From assembly GCA_963565915.1 (NCBI GenBank), contig OY751485.1, positions 4,402,001-4,466,000 on the forward strand: 64,000 nt of DNA. The letters run 5' to 3'. Source of the DNA: Entoloma clypeatum (lineage: Eukaryota; Basidiomycota; Agaricomycetes; Agaricales; Entolomataceae). Below the pieces are notes generated by a model. It was not told where the DNA came from, searched no databases, and saw only the letters and a program-made list of their open reading frames with translations. Shown in pieces: positions 23,867 through 35,016 of this stretch (position 1 is its first letter; every line of letters starts with the position of its first letter). A program made the position numbers and the translations under genes.

Positions 23867-25858
23867 CTAAAATGACGCGATTGCCGATCGGTGTTGACTG
23901 ACCGCAAGGACAATGAAACAATGCCATATGCAGTGGGAGCCTGGGAGGATCAAGAAAAATTGGCATCCAAAGGTAGTGGAAAACTTTTAAAGAACTACTC
24001 ACCTCCTCCGACACGGTCGAGCCATAGCCGGACGGACGCGGGCAAAATCCGCTCAGGGAAGTGGAGGGCGTAAAAAGTGAGGCCAACGAGGTAGGAAAGA
24101 AGGGAAGGTATGACGGGTGCTGGTGAATGGAGGATGATGAGGTGCGGGACCTAATGAGCGGTAAAATATGGACTTACAGGCGTAAGCAATCACATATTTC
24201 CCTGAATGTTTGATAGAAAGGACTGCAAGAGGACCGATAGCGGAGAATCATGCTAATGAAGGAAGACCCTGAACAAAGGGATCAGTGTTTGCAAGGAATG
24301 AATGAGGAAGGTGTACTCGATATTCGTGCTGATTGAACCAGTCCATAAACGGAAAGATATTACCCGCAAGCCCCGTCATGAAACAAAGCCCTAGGAAGAT
24401 GCGGCCAAGGGACGGATGACATTGGAAGCCGTAGTATATGACAGTGCCGACGCTTGCGCTAATTAACCTATTGAGTGCAAAGATGTAAAGTTGGATTTTT
24501 ATGGCGAACAAAAAAAGAATTTTACCATCCAATGCCGACATAATCCACCTGTGCACAGAACTCCATGCTTTTCCTATTCGCACACCCGGGCATGGTATGC
24601 CACACAGCACTGCCAAAGAGACAAAGAAGAGCAAAGTACACGAAGAGCATTTCAGGCGTGTCAAGCGTGTAGTTTGGGTTAATGAAAGGCACGGATTGTC
24701 GGCCCCATAGGAGGAGTGGTATTAGATGAGTGTAGATATTTACTAGGGTAGGAATTAGCTTTGCCAATGCCAGGGCCGAAGAGTGGAGACGGACGTGTTT
24801 CATTATGCAAAGCAAATAATGACATGAGAATCAAGGGCCATCTCTCTAGGGGTATAAACCTGCATACAGCGTTGGGGGAGTTAATTTCATCGTGTGCAGG
24901 GTTGAGAGGGTAGGGCTGACCGGTAACCGTTGGTAACGAAAGGATTATTTTTCCAAGGATGGGGAAGATCAGAATATTGAATTAGACGGACGCCATGAAG
25001 GGAACGACGGATGGCGTCAGCCACATCCTTGGCAGCCTGCTCGAGCATGACTTCTGTTTCACCGATCTCCGGGGCTGCGATGAGGAAGTCCTCCGCTAGA
25101 TCGGAGGACAGAAGCGCGTCGAGAATATCAGATATGATGGAGTTAGGAGATGCGGTAAAGTCAGAGGGAAGTTCCATTGATGAGAGATGTGACTGAAGAT
25201 TTTTCAAGTGATCGGAAAGGGTGGGGATATAACTCAGTGGTTGTTTGAAATCTAGATCGTGAAACCTGGATCGGACATCTTCTACTAGTTTACTTCTCAT
25301 GTCAGATATGTGGGAGCTGACGTTCTGCATGTCGGGGAGGTGCGGCATATCCGGGAGATGAGAACGGACGTCGGACATGTCAGGGAGGCAAGAACGCATT
25401 TCCGTGAGTACTGGGCTGTCAGAAAGGTGCGGCAGATGTGACTTGACAAAGCTCTCCATGGACATGTCCGCAAGATGGAACTCTGGTAGATGGGAGCAGA
25501 CGTCGGCTCGGATGCCTTCGAGCATTTCTAGGGCCGTTTGAGCCCATTGTCGCGCATCCTCGATGGTTGTTTCGCCCATCGCCTTCCACGCTTCGAAATC
25601 CGGGGACTCGAGGTTGGACAGGCGGCGCTCGAGTTCGGCCGGATAGGAAAGGATGAAATGACGAAGGGAGGCTAGGGTCTGTGTCGGAGACACTGATGAG
25701 AGGTCGAGGGCCTCGAGGGATAGAGGTAGGGGTTGGCATATCTGCCGCCGTCCTGGCTGCCTTGGCGCAGGGGTTGACAAGCGTCGGTGGCGCCGACAGA
25801 GATGAGCGCCAGAGAAACCGTGAGGACCAGGACCGGAGGCGATGACAACTACACTCAT
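23867..25858 (-). CDS. PAQR / adiponectin-receptor-like seven-helix membrane protein (Izh family)
   Basis: Start ATG 25858. Exon 1 is long (about 315 codons): a soluble extension with repeated SHLPDM-like units (RSHLPDMPHLPDM), then DLPHPWKNNPFVTNGYR. After an intron the frame gives FIPLERWPLILMSLFALHNE and, over the next intron, TLNIYTHLIPLLLWG: the ExxNxxxH metal motif. Further exons give SAVWHTM (SxxxH), CAQVDYVGIGW, ISASVGTVIYYGFQC, GLAGNIFPFMDWFN, FYALHFPERILPASVRLWLD and the final SHCIWHCFIVLAVSQHR with the HxxxH motif; stop at 23867-23869. These motifs define the PAQR family (zinc-binding, ceramidase-like fold). Fungal members such as yeast IZH3 also carry long N-terminal extensions. 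The joins were found by frame and splice signals and look intact. Confidence 0.88.
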
Positions 25859-26340
25859 CGTACGGATGCAGATAGACTGTGGTGGGGAGTTGAGGAAGAG
25901 TTGACAGGAGACACCATCACAGCGTTTGACGGTCGGGACTCGGCGGCCTGTTCGCTTCCATGTTATTTCCTCGCTGACAAATCACCACCACATAATCAAC
26001 AACATCGACTCATGTGACTCATCTCCAGCCCTCGCCGGCGCATCATCTGGCCTCGAGCTGAGGGTGAGAGGTCTCAAGAGTGATTCACCCACTTCTGGCA
26101 TCACCCACCTGCAAGAAATCATACAAGGCTTGAACACCAACGGCGCTGGCATCCCTCCCCTCACCATTGTCTCACCCTCACAAAAAGATTCCTTGGACTA
26201 CGTTTATGTCTCACTCACCGGTGACCTCCAGGAAATGTTAGAACAGCATACGATCACATCAACACTGGAGGTGATCACAGCGGATAGGTCGTCTTGCAGT
26301 CCTAGTATACTCTATGCTATGCACTACTAATCATGTATCT
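25859..26340 (+). other. Upstream region of the PAQR gene with a possible small unknown gene
   Basis: A plus-strand frame of about 130 codons ends at 26330 and contains GLELRVRGLKSD, ITHLQEIIQGLNTNGAG and DYVYVSLTGDLQEMLEQ. It has no ATG at its start (TTG at 25926) and I recognise no family. It may be an exon of an unannotated gene or chance. Confidence 0.25.
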
Positions 26341-26369
26341 ATGATAGAGGGAACCTTACTACTAACCTT

Positions 26370-27117
26370 TGGAGGTGTTTGCAAGGTGGGGGTTACTCGG
26401 TAAGAGCATTATATTGCACAGAGAATAAGAACAGTCTTATATACTAGTCTACTTATTTGTACATTATTTGTACGTCATGGGATTGTGCACATGACGCTAT
26501 AGATGAAATATCTATAGGAGTGGAATTCATTCAACACCCCTTGATGTGTATACATCGGATTATGAAAATGTCAAGCCTAAATGTTGGCGACATCTTTCAA
26601 AGAGTTCCTGACTAAGATTTTTAGTTAGCATATCTGCGGGATTGGATGTGCCTTCTATGTACTCTACAGTGATCAATCCATGAGAGATGTACTCTCGGAT
26701 ATCTTAGATTGATATGTTTAGTATGGTGTTCCTGGACAGGGTTGTTCCCAATAAAGATCGAGCCATGATTGTCGGCATAGATCGGGACATTCCGCATTAG
26801 GAAGCCAATCTCCTGGAAGAGCTGGATTACCCATTTTACTTGGCGGCCACAATCAGACATCACCATGTACTCTGCTTCAGTAGATGAGTGAGCAGTGGTT
26901 TTTTGTAGACGACAAGTCCAGCCTACAGAAGCACCTGCAAGCTTCAGGAAAAAGCCGGTGCAGCTTCGACACTTAATTTCGTCAGATGCCCAGTCAGAAT
27001 CCGTGTAGGCATGTAAGCCCACATTTTGATCACTGGAATACATCAGTCGGTAATCAGAAGTGCCCATGAGATAGCGGATTATATACTTTGCTTTATCAAT
27101 ATGTTCCTGGGTAGGAT
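26370..27117 (-). mobile_element. Ty1/copia remnant, 3' part: RNase H and LTR
   Basis: Minus strand reads QEHIDKAKYIIRYLMGTSDY, the copia RNase H segments LHAYTDSDWASDE and CRSCTGFFLKLAG, HSSTEAEYMVMSD, VPIYADNHGS and HTKHINLRY, then NPADMLTKNLSQELF-type sequence at its end (frame changes near 26,650). A purine tract (aagggg) is followed by tgttgaatgaattcc at 26,536, which looks like the start of the 3' LTR; the LTR end near 26,370-26,390 is uncertain. The other half of the polymerase region lies at 29,404 and beyond, across a nested transposon. Confidence 0.8.
27110..27117. repeat. 8-bp target-site duplication, left copy
   Basis: The octamer ggtaggat directly precedes the hAT-like element and is repeated exactly at 29404-29411 after it. 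Removing the element and one copy restores the copia reading FSANPTQEHID. Confidence 0.9.
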
Positions 27118-29403
27118 TAGTGTTTGAGGGTTCGGTTCAGTTTGGTTTTTTGCCCCAAAAACAGGTGGACCGAGACTGGACTGGTCTTTCAATGACTCAG
27201 AAATATGATAGACCGAGACCAAACCGGGGGGAACCGGTCTTGGCATGTCATTTTGCTTGGACTGGACCGGTCCAAACTGGTCTAGACCAGTCATAACTAT
27301 GGTAATACACTGATAATGTAAAAACACATGTTGGGCGCAAGATGACGCCGTTGGATGTGAGTGAGGGGGTCGAGGCTGTGAGGCGCGAGTGAGGGGCTGT
27401 TGGTCGTGAGAGGAGGCCGCTGGATGCGAGAGTGGGCCGTTGCGCGCGAGTGGGGAGCGTTGGGCGCGAGAAGGTGCCATTGGGCATTAGAGAGGGCCGT
27501 TGGGCACGAGGGGCGGCCGTTGGGCACACGAGGGGGATCTTGGGCATTAGAGGCAGCCGTTGCGCATGATGGGTGGCCGTTCGGCATGAAGGGAGGGTGC
27601 TGGGCATTAAAGGGCGCCGTTGGGCACAAGAGGGGGCATTGGGTGCGCAGGGAGGCCGTTGGGCACGAGGGGCAGCCGTTGGGCGAGCAGGGAGGCCATT
27701 GGGCATTAGAGGGGGCCATTGAGCGCTAGTAGGGGCTGTTGGGCACGCGAGGGGGCCGTTGGGCATGAAGGGGCATGAAGGAAGGCCGTTGGGCGTTAGA
27801 GGGGGCCATTGGGCAGCGGTAGTGGCCATTGGGTGGAAGTGGAGCCAGGTGGAGTGGAGGTGGGGGGATAAAAGAAGTGTGGGAATGTTTTGTTGGCTGT
27901 CTGTCGAATTATGGTTCGAGTTTCGGCAATTGCTGAAAGTGCTTGGCAGTCAATGCCGAGCAGCATTGATGAAACATAAGGCCTCAATGCCCAAAGTGTG
28001 GCATCACAGGCCTCAAGATAGCTTTGAACTTATGGATAGATGTATATAGAGTCATAAAAAGTATATATATAGTTGGGAACTCAAGCTATGTATACTAGAG
28101 AATCTGTATTCTAAAATGATGCATCAAAATACACTGTAAATCATGATGAACAGTGCATCATCATGGGTTTTCTCAAACACAAAAACAACCTTTTCTTACT
28201 TCCTCCCTTCCACAACCACTGTAGTCTATATGTACTGTATATATACCATTGTAACATTGTATGTAAATCTACTCAGACCATTCAAATCAAGCCCAAGGAC
28301 TTAATAAGGTGAATAGAAGCAAAATAGGTCGAAAATTTGACCAAAAGATTTTGTTTCAGCTTTGAATTCTCCTCATTCAGGGGACCTCACAGCACATCTG
28401 TTTTTCAAATTTGGTGCATTCATTATGGAGATATAACACTTTTACTGAAATATGCACATTTCATTATTTCTATCTTATCTAGAGATCTAAAAATATACAA
28501 GGTGTTTCAGAAGGTGAAAACATATATATTGATGAGTTCTATCATGTTAAACTATTACTAGATCATGAGGAAGGCACCGCGTGCACCTGCACGATGCATT
28601 TGCACATTGTTTACTGTTGTTTGCTGTAAAGCGTCGCATCACTATATGCTCAAATCTGTGGCGAAAATTCATGAAATAAATACATATTTATTAACATATG
28701 ATACTCTGGTACATAATTGATATAGTCTGTAAGCTTACTTCCTCCTGTGTAGCCATATTAAGGAGAAATGCGATGTTTTTTGAGTTTGTTTACATATGTT
28801 TGACACATTTGATGCACACATGTTGTGCATCATCCAACGTTGAATCGACGCATCCACCCATTGCTCGCTCCGCAATGAGAGGCACACAGATATAACAAAA
28901 ATAACACAGTAATAATAGTACAGATACAACAAAAATAGCACTGTAAACACAGATACAAAAAAATAACACTGTAATCATATGTTTTAGCTATGTTTTCACC
29001 ATGTTTCACTCAATTCTTAACCTTTGTGACTCTGAGCAAGAGTTTATATACAAGCTAGAAATGTATTCCACTCAGTTGTAGCTTCAAAACAAGCCTTAGA
29101 CCAATAAAATTGGACTATAAATATCTAGAATATTATGCAGATTACTGAAAAATCTCCAAAAATTGTAGAATATTAGGGGGGGGGGGGGGGTTGGAGGTGT
29201 ATCCCAAAGGGCAAAAAGACTGGTCTAGACCTGTTTAGACCGGTCTTTTTGCGGTCTAAGTCAAAAAAAAAAATCTAGACTGAACTGCAGTCTAAATTTT
29301 CTAAAACGTATAGACCTTAGACCGCGGTTCAGTCCAACGTGGTCTATTTTTCAGTTCAGTTCAGTCCGGTTCAGGTCTATGTAGACTGAACCTTCGAACA
29401 CTA
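27118..29403. mobile_element. Non-autonomous hAT-like element, 2,286 bp
   Basis: Termini are imperfect inverted repeats: left TAGTGTTTGAGGGTTCGGTT, right (reverse complement) TAGTGTTCGAAGGTTCAGTC. Together with an exact 8-bp target duplication this fits the hAT superfamily. Subterminal zones carry repeated GGTCTAGACC-type palindromes on both sides (27,140-27,300 and 29,215-29,395), probable transposase-binding repeats. The inside holds a GC-rich minisatellite (27,400-27,830), AT-rich DNA and a poly-G run near 29,177. No transposase domain is encoded; the long open frames in the array are repeat artefacts. Confidence 0.8.
27400..27830. repeat. Degenerate minisatellite, core GGCCGTTGGGCA
   Basis: About 15-20 variable units of roughly 25-30 bp with the core ggccgttgggca(c/t)(g/t)ag. 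It keeps all frames open on several strands, producing false repetitive proteins with PNG and PSCPTA. A related array in the opposite orientation lies at 33,471-34,070. Confidence 0.8.
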
Positions 29404-29600
29404 GGTAGGATTTGCTGAGAACTGTGATAGTGTAATCATGGCAAAGGCAATGTTGGGTCGTGTACCAATCATTAAATATAGCAGAGACCCTAGTGGCAGT
29501 GCCAGCATTTGTGTTATGGATTTGCTATCCATGGCATTGATCACTCAGATGCTCAGACAAGATACAAGACATAGAGGTCTTATCTGATTAATGGCCAGTT
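29404..29600 (-). mobile_element. Ty1/copia remnant, part of reverse transcriptase C-terminus
   Basis: Minus strand reads LPLGSLLYLMIGTRPNIAFA then MITLSQFSANPT, the conserved copia segment upstream of RNase H, and joins directly to the piece at 26.4-27.1 kb once the hAT-like element is removed. The 5' part of the element (gag, integrase, most of RT) is missing; the junction with the LYAR duplicate lies somewhere in 29,600-29,790. Confidence 0.8.
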
Positions 29601-29789
29601 TCATCTTATCTATTGGTTTCACACTTACTATTCACTTTTACATCATTTGGGCCCCGGCCCCTGCTTACTCACTACAGTATGGTCATTGTTACCATATCTA
29701 GATGGTTACTCTCTCACACATCCTTGACATCATGTTACTTATTGGACTATACTTAGATACTCTGACTCGTGCCGTAGCAGTTACCATAG

Positions 29790-32220
29790 ACACCTACTCT
29801 GGGTCCGCTTCTGGGCGCCTGCATCGGTAGCCTCCACATCCTTCACCTTCTCTCGTTTCTCTTTTTTACTCCTCTTATCTTTCTTCAGTTCATCACCTGG
29901 TGCGCCCGTTTCAACATCTTCCTTGCGGCTCCCTTTTCCCCCTTTTGTTTTGCTTTTCTTCGACTCCGCCTCGGTGACACTCAGCCCATCTTCATCTTTT
30001 GATTTTTCCTTCTTCTCCTTCTTCTCCTTCCTTTGATGCTCACCGTCCTCTTCTGACAGTTTTTCTTCTGATGGTTTTTCTTTCTCCTTGTTCTGCCTTT
30101 TGGACATCCTGTCCTTCCGTTTGTCCTGTGCAGGGGGTGAAGGCAGCAATGGAACCGAAGCAGCATCCGTAGTTTTTGATTTTGTGATAACTTTACTTGG
30201 CGATAGAGGATCTGCGTCGATCTACATTACAAGATTGTCATTACTGCATTGCGCGAGGTCGGGAGTAGTAACACACCGGGCTCTCCTCCACTGATGTGAT
30301 GAAACGATGGAAGTGAGTCTGGGGATGAGCGCGAGTGATATCTCTATCACACACACAAACACCAAACACAACAACAAACAAAGACCAAACAAGTCTCGCG
30401 ATGCGTACTTCTCAATCAATATAGTTTGGGGTGATGAGTGGGATCACTCAGGATGTGACTCTTCCAAACAACAATTGAATAACTCGTTTAGCGATGGCTC
30501 AATAAGTCTCGAACAAGACTTAGAGATAGTTCTCAATAGATAATGAACCGAGGTTTGTGATTTCTGAACCAACAAGACTTCGCGAACACGATCTCGACCA
30601 AATATGAACACGACAATGACCAATACGACCAATAGATAACACGATTTGATGATTGACAAGTTCTCGAACACACAAAACACAATTGTGACTGACTTCCGAT
30701 GCAAACCAAACAATCTCGAGGCTTCAATGATACTCGCAAACAACGACAGATGCACAAGACAAATGCTATCAATTCTGGGGCACAATCTAACCTAGCCTAT
30801 CTATCACGAAACTACGAGATTTTATACATGAGCAGCAATAAATATAGAAAAAGGTTGCATGTGGTATTGATAAATGGTATCCAGTCAAATGACCTTCGCT
30901 AAAGTCGTTTCGATGCGCCCATGTGGTAGACAATGCCACAGGTATGCCCCTTTTCCATATCCGAACCTCTGCCGCACTGGAGAGGCCACTATTTCAATAT
31001 CTTGGTTTTGCGATGTACCCGGGACAATGCCGACTAGTTACCATGAGGTATCAGCTGCATCAATTAAGGGTCGCCTCGGTAAGCCACCCATCAGATTCAA
31101 TCTCTATCAAAGTTCACCATAAGGTCACGTTAATCGCGACATATCAAACCCGATCTCGGTCTGTATCATCCGATGTCATTTCGATATTCCTGGTATGGAT
31201 GATTTGGACATGAAGCATGGCGCACGTTGACCAAACCTCTCGCGAGAATGTCTCCAGTCAAGCCCCGACGTATGGTAGACAGTGCTAGTGTCATTGATAA
31301 CTCCAATATAACCTATCTCCTTGTTTCATGCTTCGTCATGAGAGGCACTCAATAGTCTTTTCTATCTCGTGAGACAATCTCATAGCTCTCAAGTATCATA
31401 GCTAAGCCCATAGTGGTGACCAGCACTATGTCCTACATTGCCAGGGTCGCTGGTCTCTCTCTAACGTCGCCACTAAGTCCTCAGAATCAGAGCTCATCTA
31501 GGACTCTCTATATCCCTTAGAGATAGTGTGAAAGGGTGCAAAATGCGCAGATTTTAGGCCTAGACGCATCACGGCCTTATCAGTGAGCTTGCGTTTCTTA
31601 GTCTTTTCTTTCTTCTTGGGCTCAGCCGCTGCAGTCTCAGGGCAAAGTTTTTCAGTGACAGGTGCTGGCGTTGTCGATGCTGGGGTTGTCACAGGAGACA
31701 TACGACGAGGGATGCCTAGTGGGGTGTCATTCACTCCAGTACCGGTATATTTCGGTCGTAACCAACCTCCGTCACGTCCTCCTGCTGTGTAGCCGCCCCT
31801 GCCCCGACCGCGTCCATTGTGACCTCCACGGGTCGCCTGGGGTTTGAGATGATCCAATCAGGAAGCTCATTATCGTTGGGAAGGCATACCATTTTCGGGC
31901 CTTTATAGAGACTCTTCTGATATTTTTCCTCCTCACTGATACACTGAGTGTGTCCCTTGTATTCAGCCGGTGTGTTGAAAGTCGTGGAGCAGTCTATGCA
32001 GTCAAAACCACTATGGCAGTAGGACCTATGCTGGTCCAGTTTGGGCTTTTTGACAGTGTCCTGGCACTCTGAAGTACCAGTTAGACTAGAATTGTAAGAA
32101 ATGAGAGATCGACGAACTATGGCATCTGCAAATATTTGGGTCATGCAAAATAACTTTGAGAAGAAAGAGAGGCTAGTCACTGGAAAGATACCATAACGCA
32201 GGACAGGAATATTGGAACGT
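29790..32220 (-). pseudogene. Truncated, interrupted duplicate of the LYAR-type gene
   Basis: Minus-strand copy of 18,557 to about 19,745. The start ATG (32194), the 8-nt microexon and both flanking introns are conserved, as are PKLDQHRSYCHSGFDCIDC and the Arg-Gly-rich exon. The Lys-rich exon is cut short after DVEATDAGA, losing about 110 C-terminal residues, and ends in unrelated codons. A 1,288-bp insert (30,295-31,582) splits exon 4. The Lys-rich exon also differs by small in-frame gains and losses. Introns are retained, so the copy arose by DNA duplication, not retroposition. Confidence 0.85.
30295..31582. mobile_element. 1.3-kb insert in the LYAR duplicate, possible solo LTR
   Basis: Comparison with the intact gene (around 19,215-19,225) shows a clean foreign block. 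On the plus strand it begins TGTGATGAAACG and ends GGCCTTATCA, the TG...CA ends of an LTR. It has no coding motif. A target duplication is not evident, and one base of the target seems lost, so the class is uncertain. Confidence 0.4.
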
Positions 32221-32390
32221 AGAATTTGGTTCCTTGAACAAGTACCAGAAAAAGCTATTGGCACATGCACATGTTGAGATTTATATCCGTTTTCATCATC
32301 ATGATCAAGTCATTCAGAAAGAATCGTGACTGATCCAGTACTACATTGACTATAAAAGATCTACTGAATGTATCATTTGGATGCATGTCC

Positions 32391-32955
32391 TTATCCAAAC
32401 TTTACCACCCAAGTGTCCCGAATGCTTCTATCACCCGGCAATAACCTTAGCTTTACAAAATCTGCATCTTCATCCAGACCTTTGAACATTGTTGCTTCCC
32501 CAAGATAATCGATGTGTTTAAACCACTCATCACTGCTTGGCTCCAGCGCCAACTGCTTCCGGGTGGCCGTTTCCATCGCCTCTCTATGTTTTTTCCTTCC
32601 GATAATCAGTCCCCACTCCTGGTCCAAGATCGGCACCTGGAGGCCAAGGTAAAGGGCATCCCAGACAGTATCACATCTGATGGCGGTATCACCTTGGCAG
32701 TCGATTGCCCATGGGAATGCTTTGGAGATTATTTGCAGATAATTTACACCATTGGATGTGGCTGAAAGGTGAGCATGTTGGAGGTATGTGGGGGGATGGA
32801 TGTTCTCCCTTGGATTTTTTCTACGTCAAAACATCAAACATCAGGTGAGTAGTATCACTCACAAGAATGGGGTTAAGCGTTGGATACCTAGCTGAAGACC
32901 AACCTATACCCAAATATTGAGCTCAGCGAAAGAGTAGCTTTCCTGACGTACACTG
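32391..32955 (-). pseudogene. Partial duplicate of the DUF6699 gene
   Basis: Homology starts within intron 2 of the source gene (17,807), so exons 1 and 2 are absent. The domain is otherwise retained (LQIISKAFPWAIDCQGDT, DALYLGLQVPILDQEWG, FKGLDEDADFVKLRLLPGD), but after LMFDV a short insertion of about seven bases shifts the frame to a stop. Without a start and with a frameshift it is not a working gene. Confidence 0.8.
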
Positions 32956-33470
32956 CAGGCATTGGCTTCTATATCCCATGAGCATATGCAAAATAAATCT
33001 CAAACAAATAAGTATTTTATTTTGCCATTAATCCAGGGCATAAAAGGGAAAACAAATTCACTATGTGATCATCATAGGTTTCGTCATATGTTCTGGGCTC
33101 AAATATCTGGTTTGAACATCTTCTGTTCATGAAATATATGGCGAAACAAACTAAAAATATATTCATGATAGGAAGGAAGCACAAATTGTGAAACAAATAG
33201 TGAAACTTTTTTCAAAAATGAGTCAGATGTATATTAGAAAAATTCTTCATGATGTATGCTGTAGTCAAAGAGGAATCATGTTTGAAATGTGCTCTATAGT
33301 GTGTTCCTCCATTTGCACCGTGCAAATACAGTGATCATACTGGCAGAAAAAATGTGGGTCATATTTTTATTGGCAATCCAGTTTGCTTCCGGAACATATT
33401 GTGAAGTAAACGGTGAGTCAGTTTGCAGAGTCACATGACTTTGGATCACCCAATGCAACTGGAGTCCGCC
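32956..33470. other. AT-rich sequence without genes
   Basis: Lies between the edge of the inverted duplicate and the minisatellite. No motif or repeat boundary was recognised; its AT-rich character resembles the interior of the hAT-like element at 28.0-29.1 kb, but I could not align the two by eye. Confidence 0.35.
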
Positions 33471-34070
33471 CCTCATGACTCTCGTGAAGGCCCTCCACTC
33501 ATGCCCAATGGCCGCCCCTCATGCCCAATGGCCGCCTCTTGTGCCCAACGGCCTCCACTCATGCCTCATGGCTGCCAACAGCCTCCACTCACACACAATG
33601 GCCATCACTTGTTCTCAACAGCCGCCCCTCATACCCAATGGCATCCAACTCATGCCCCACGGCTGTCTCTCATCCCCAACAGTCGCCTCTCATCCCCAAT
33701 GGTCATCCCTTATCACCAATGGCCTGCCCTCATGCCTAACGGCCTCCACTGGCGCCCCACGGCTGCCCCTCGTGTCCCACAACTGCCACTTGTGCTGGAT
33801 GACGTCCACTTGTGCCTGGCGGCTGCCTCTCGTCCCCAACGGCCTCCACTCATGCCTCATGGCTGCCCCTCATCCCCAACAGCCTCCACTCATGTCCAAC
33901 AGCCGCCCCTCATGCCCAACAGCATCCACTCATGCCCCATGGCCGTCTCTCATCTCTAACGGTCGCCCCTCATCACCAACAGCCTGCCCTTGTGCCCAAT
34001 GGCCTCCACTCATGCCTCACGGCTGCCCCTCATCCCCAACAGCCTCCACTTGCACCCAAACGACCACCCC
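33471..34070. repeat. Degenerate minisatellite, core TGCCCAAYGGCC
   Basis: About 20-25 units of roughly 24-30 bp built from cctcatgcccaayggcc with variants (tcatcccc, ctcacgg). The unit is the reverse complement of the unit in the array at 27,400-27,830. The open frames through it (for example 33,475-34,155) are artefacts. The array abuts the target site of gypsy-1 (catgc at 34,072). Confidence 0.85.
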
Positions 34071-34076
34071 CCATGC

Positions 34077-34477
34077 TGTTATGCTTAACAAACCGTTCCA
34101 AGGTTTGGGCAGAGTATGCAGGAAGTGGAAAGGCGAAGAGCAATGTGATTGCTAAATCTAAGGAATCTACTACAGTACAAGAGGTTTATATAGGTACTGA
34201 CTATAGGCGGTAGCAGATGAGTCAGTACTGCGGAAGGCAGTGCGCATGAGTAAGGCAACTGCGGAAGGCTATGTACAGTGAGTAAGCTGACTGCGGAAAG
34301 CGAGTCAGCGCGGGAGCGAAGTATACTAAAGGGGATGACAAAGTAATGTAATGAGTCAGACTGGGAATCAAAGGTTGTGAAAGTAGACATTAGACATAGT
34401 AAGTTTGTAAGAGGGCGCTGAGCCGGGCCAATAAGTAAAAGATATGATGTGGTCCTCATACCGTAGAGTCCATAACA
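34077..34477 (-). repeat. Gypsy-1 3' LTR
   Basis: Begins TGTTATGC and ends CATAACA on the plus strand; near-identical to 63,594-63,997, with scattered substitutions and a short length difference in a T run (gtttata versus gttttttata). Confidence 0.92.
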
Positions 34478-34640
34478 TGTTCCCCTCTTCAAGCTCTGTG
34501 TCCTCACAGAGTCATTGTCCCCATCCCTTGTTGTTGCTGGGATCAGACCAGTTCGGACTCTCCTTGAGGCTCCAATCATATATCAGCTCCTTGTTGATGG
34601 CAACGGCGAGTTCGAGGCCTTTGATAGCTAGCCGAATACG

Positions 34641-34980
34641 TCAATTTTCGATGACGAGGGTGCTGGTGTAATTTCCGAGAATTTGTTTCTCCTCGGGACT
34701 CGGGGTGACGGGGAGGTTGGACAGCGAGTGAAGCCGGATATGCATCTGACGATGAAGGAGGTCGGCAAGGGAAGTTTTGAGGGCATGGATCTGGTCTCTC
34801 ATGGAGAGTGCTTCGTTCATGAGGGCGGTGATGGCGGGGTTGATGTCGGTGGTGGAAGTGGAGGTAGCGGTGGTGTTAGACATGGTGGTGAGGAGGGTTG
34901 AGAGATAGAAGAAGAATGGAGAGGCTATATTGGGCGGGGAAAGGACTAGAGCGGGGAACTCGGTGTGTAGTTGACTGATG
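34641..34980 (-). CDS. Small ORF downstream of gypsy-1 pol
   Basis: After the chromodomain stop the minus strand opens a frame MSNTTATSTSTTDINPAIT, a probable helical segment MNEALSMRDQIHALKTSLAD, then LVIEN, stopped by TGA at 34641-34643. Read through that stop the frame continues RIRLAIKGLELAVAIN and ends near the LTR, suggesting a CGA-to-TGA mutation in a once longer ORF of about 130 codons. I recognise no family; extra 3' ORFs are known in some gypsy lineages. Confidence 0.45.
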
Positions 34981-35016
34981 AGGTCGATACTGTCATGGAT
35001 TTTGAACATTGTCTTT

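Noticed and set aside
33475..34155. Long repetitive ORF rich in PNG and Pro/His
   Set aside because: Produced by a minisatellite that stays open in several frames; same for the ORFs at 27,248-27,829.
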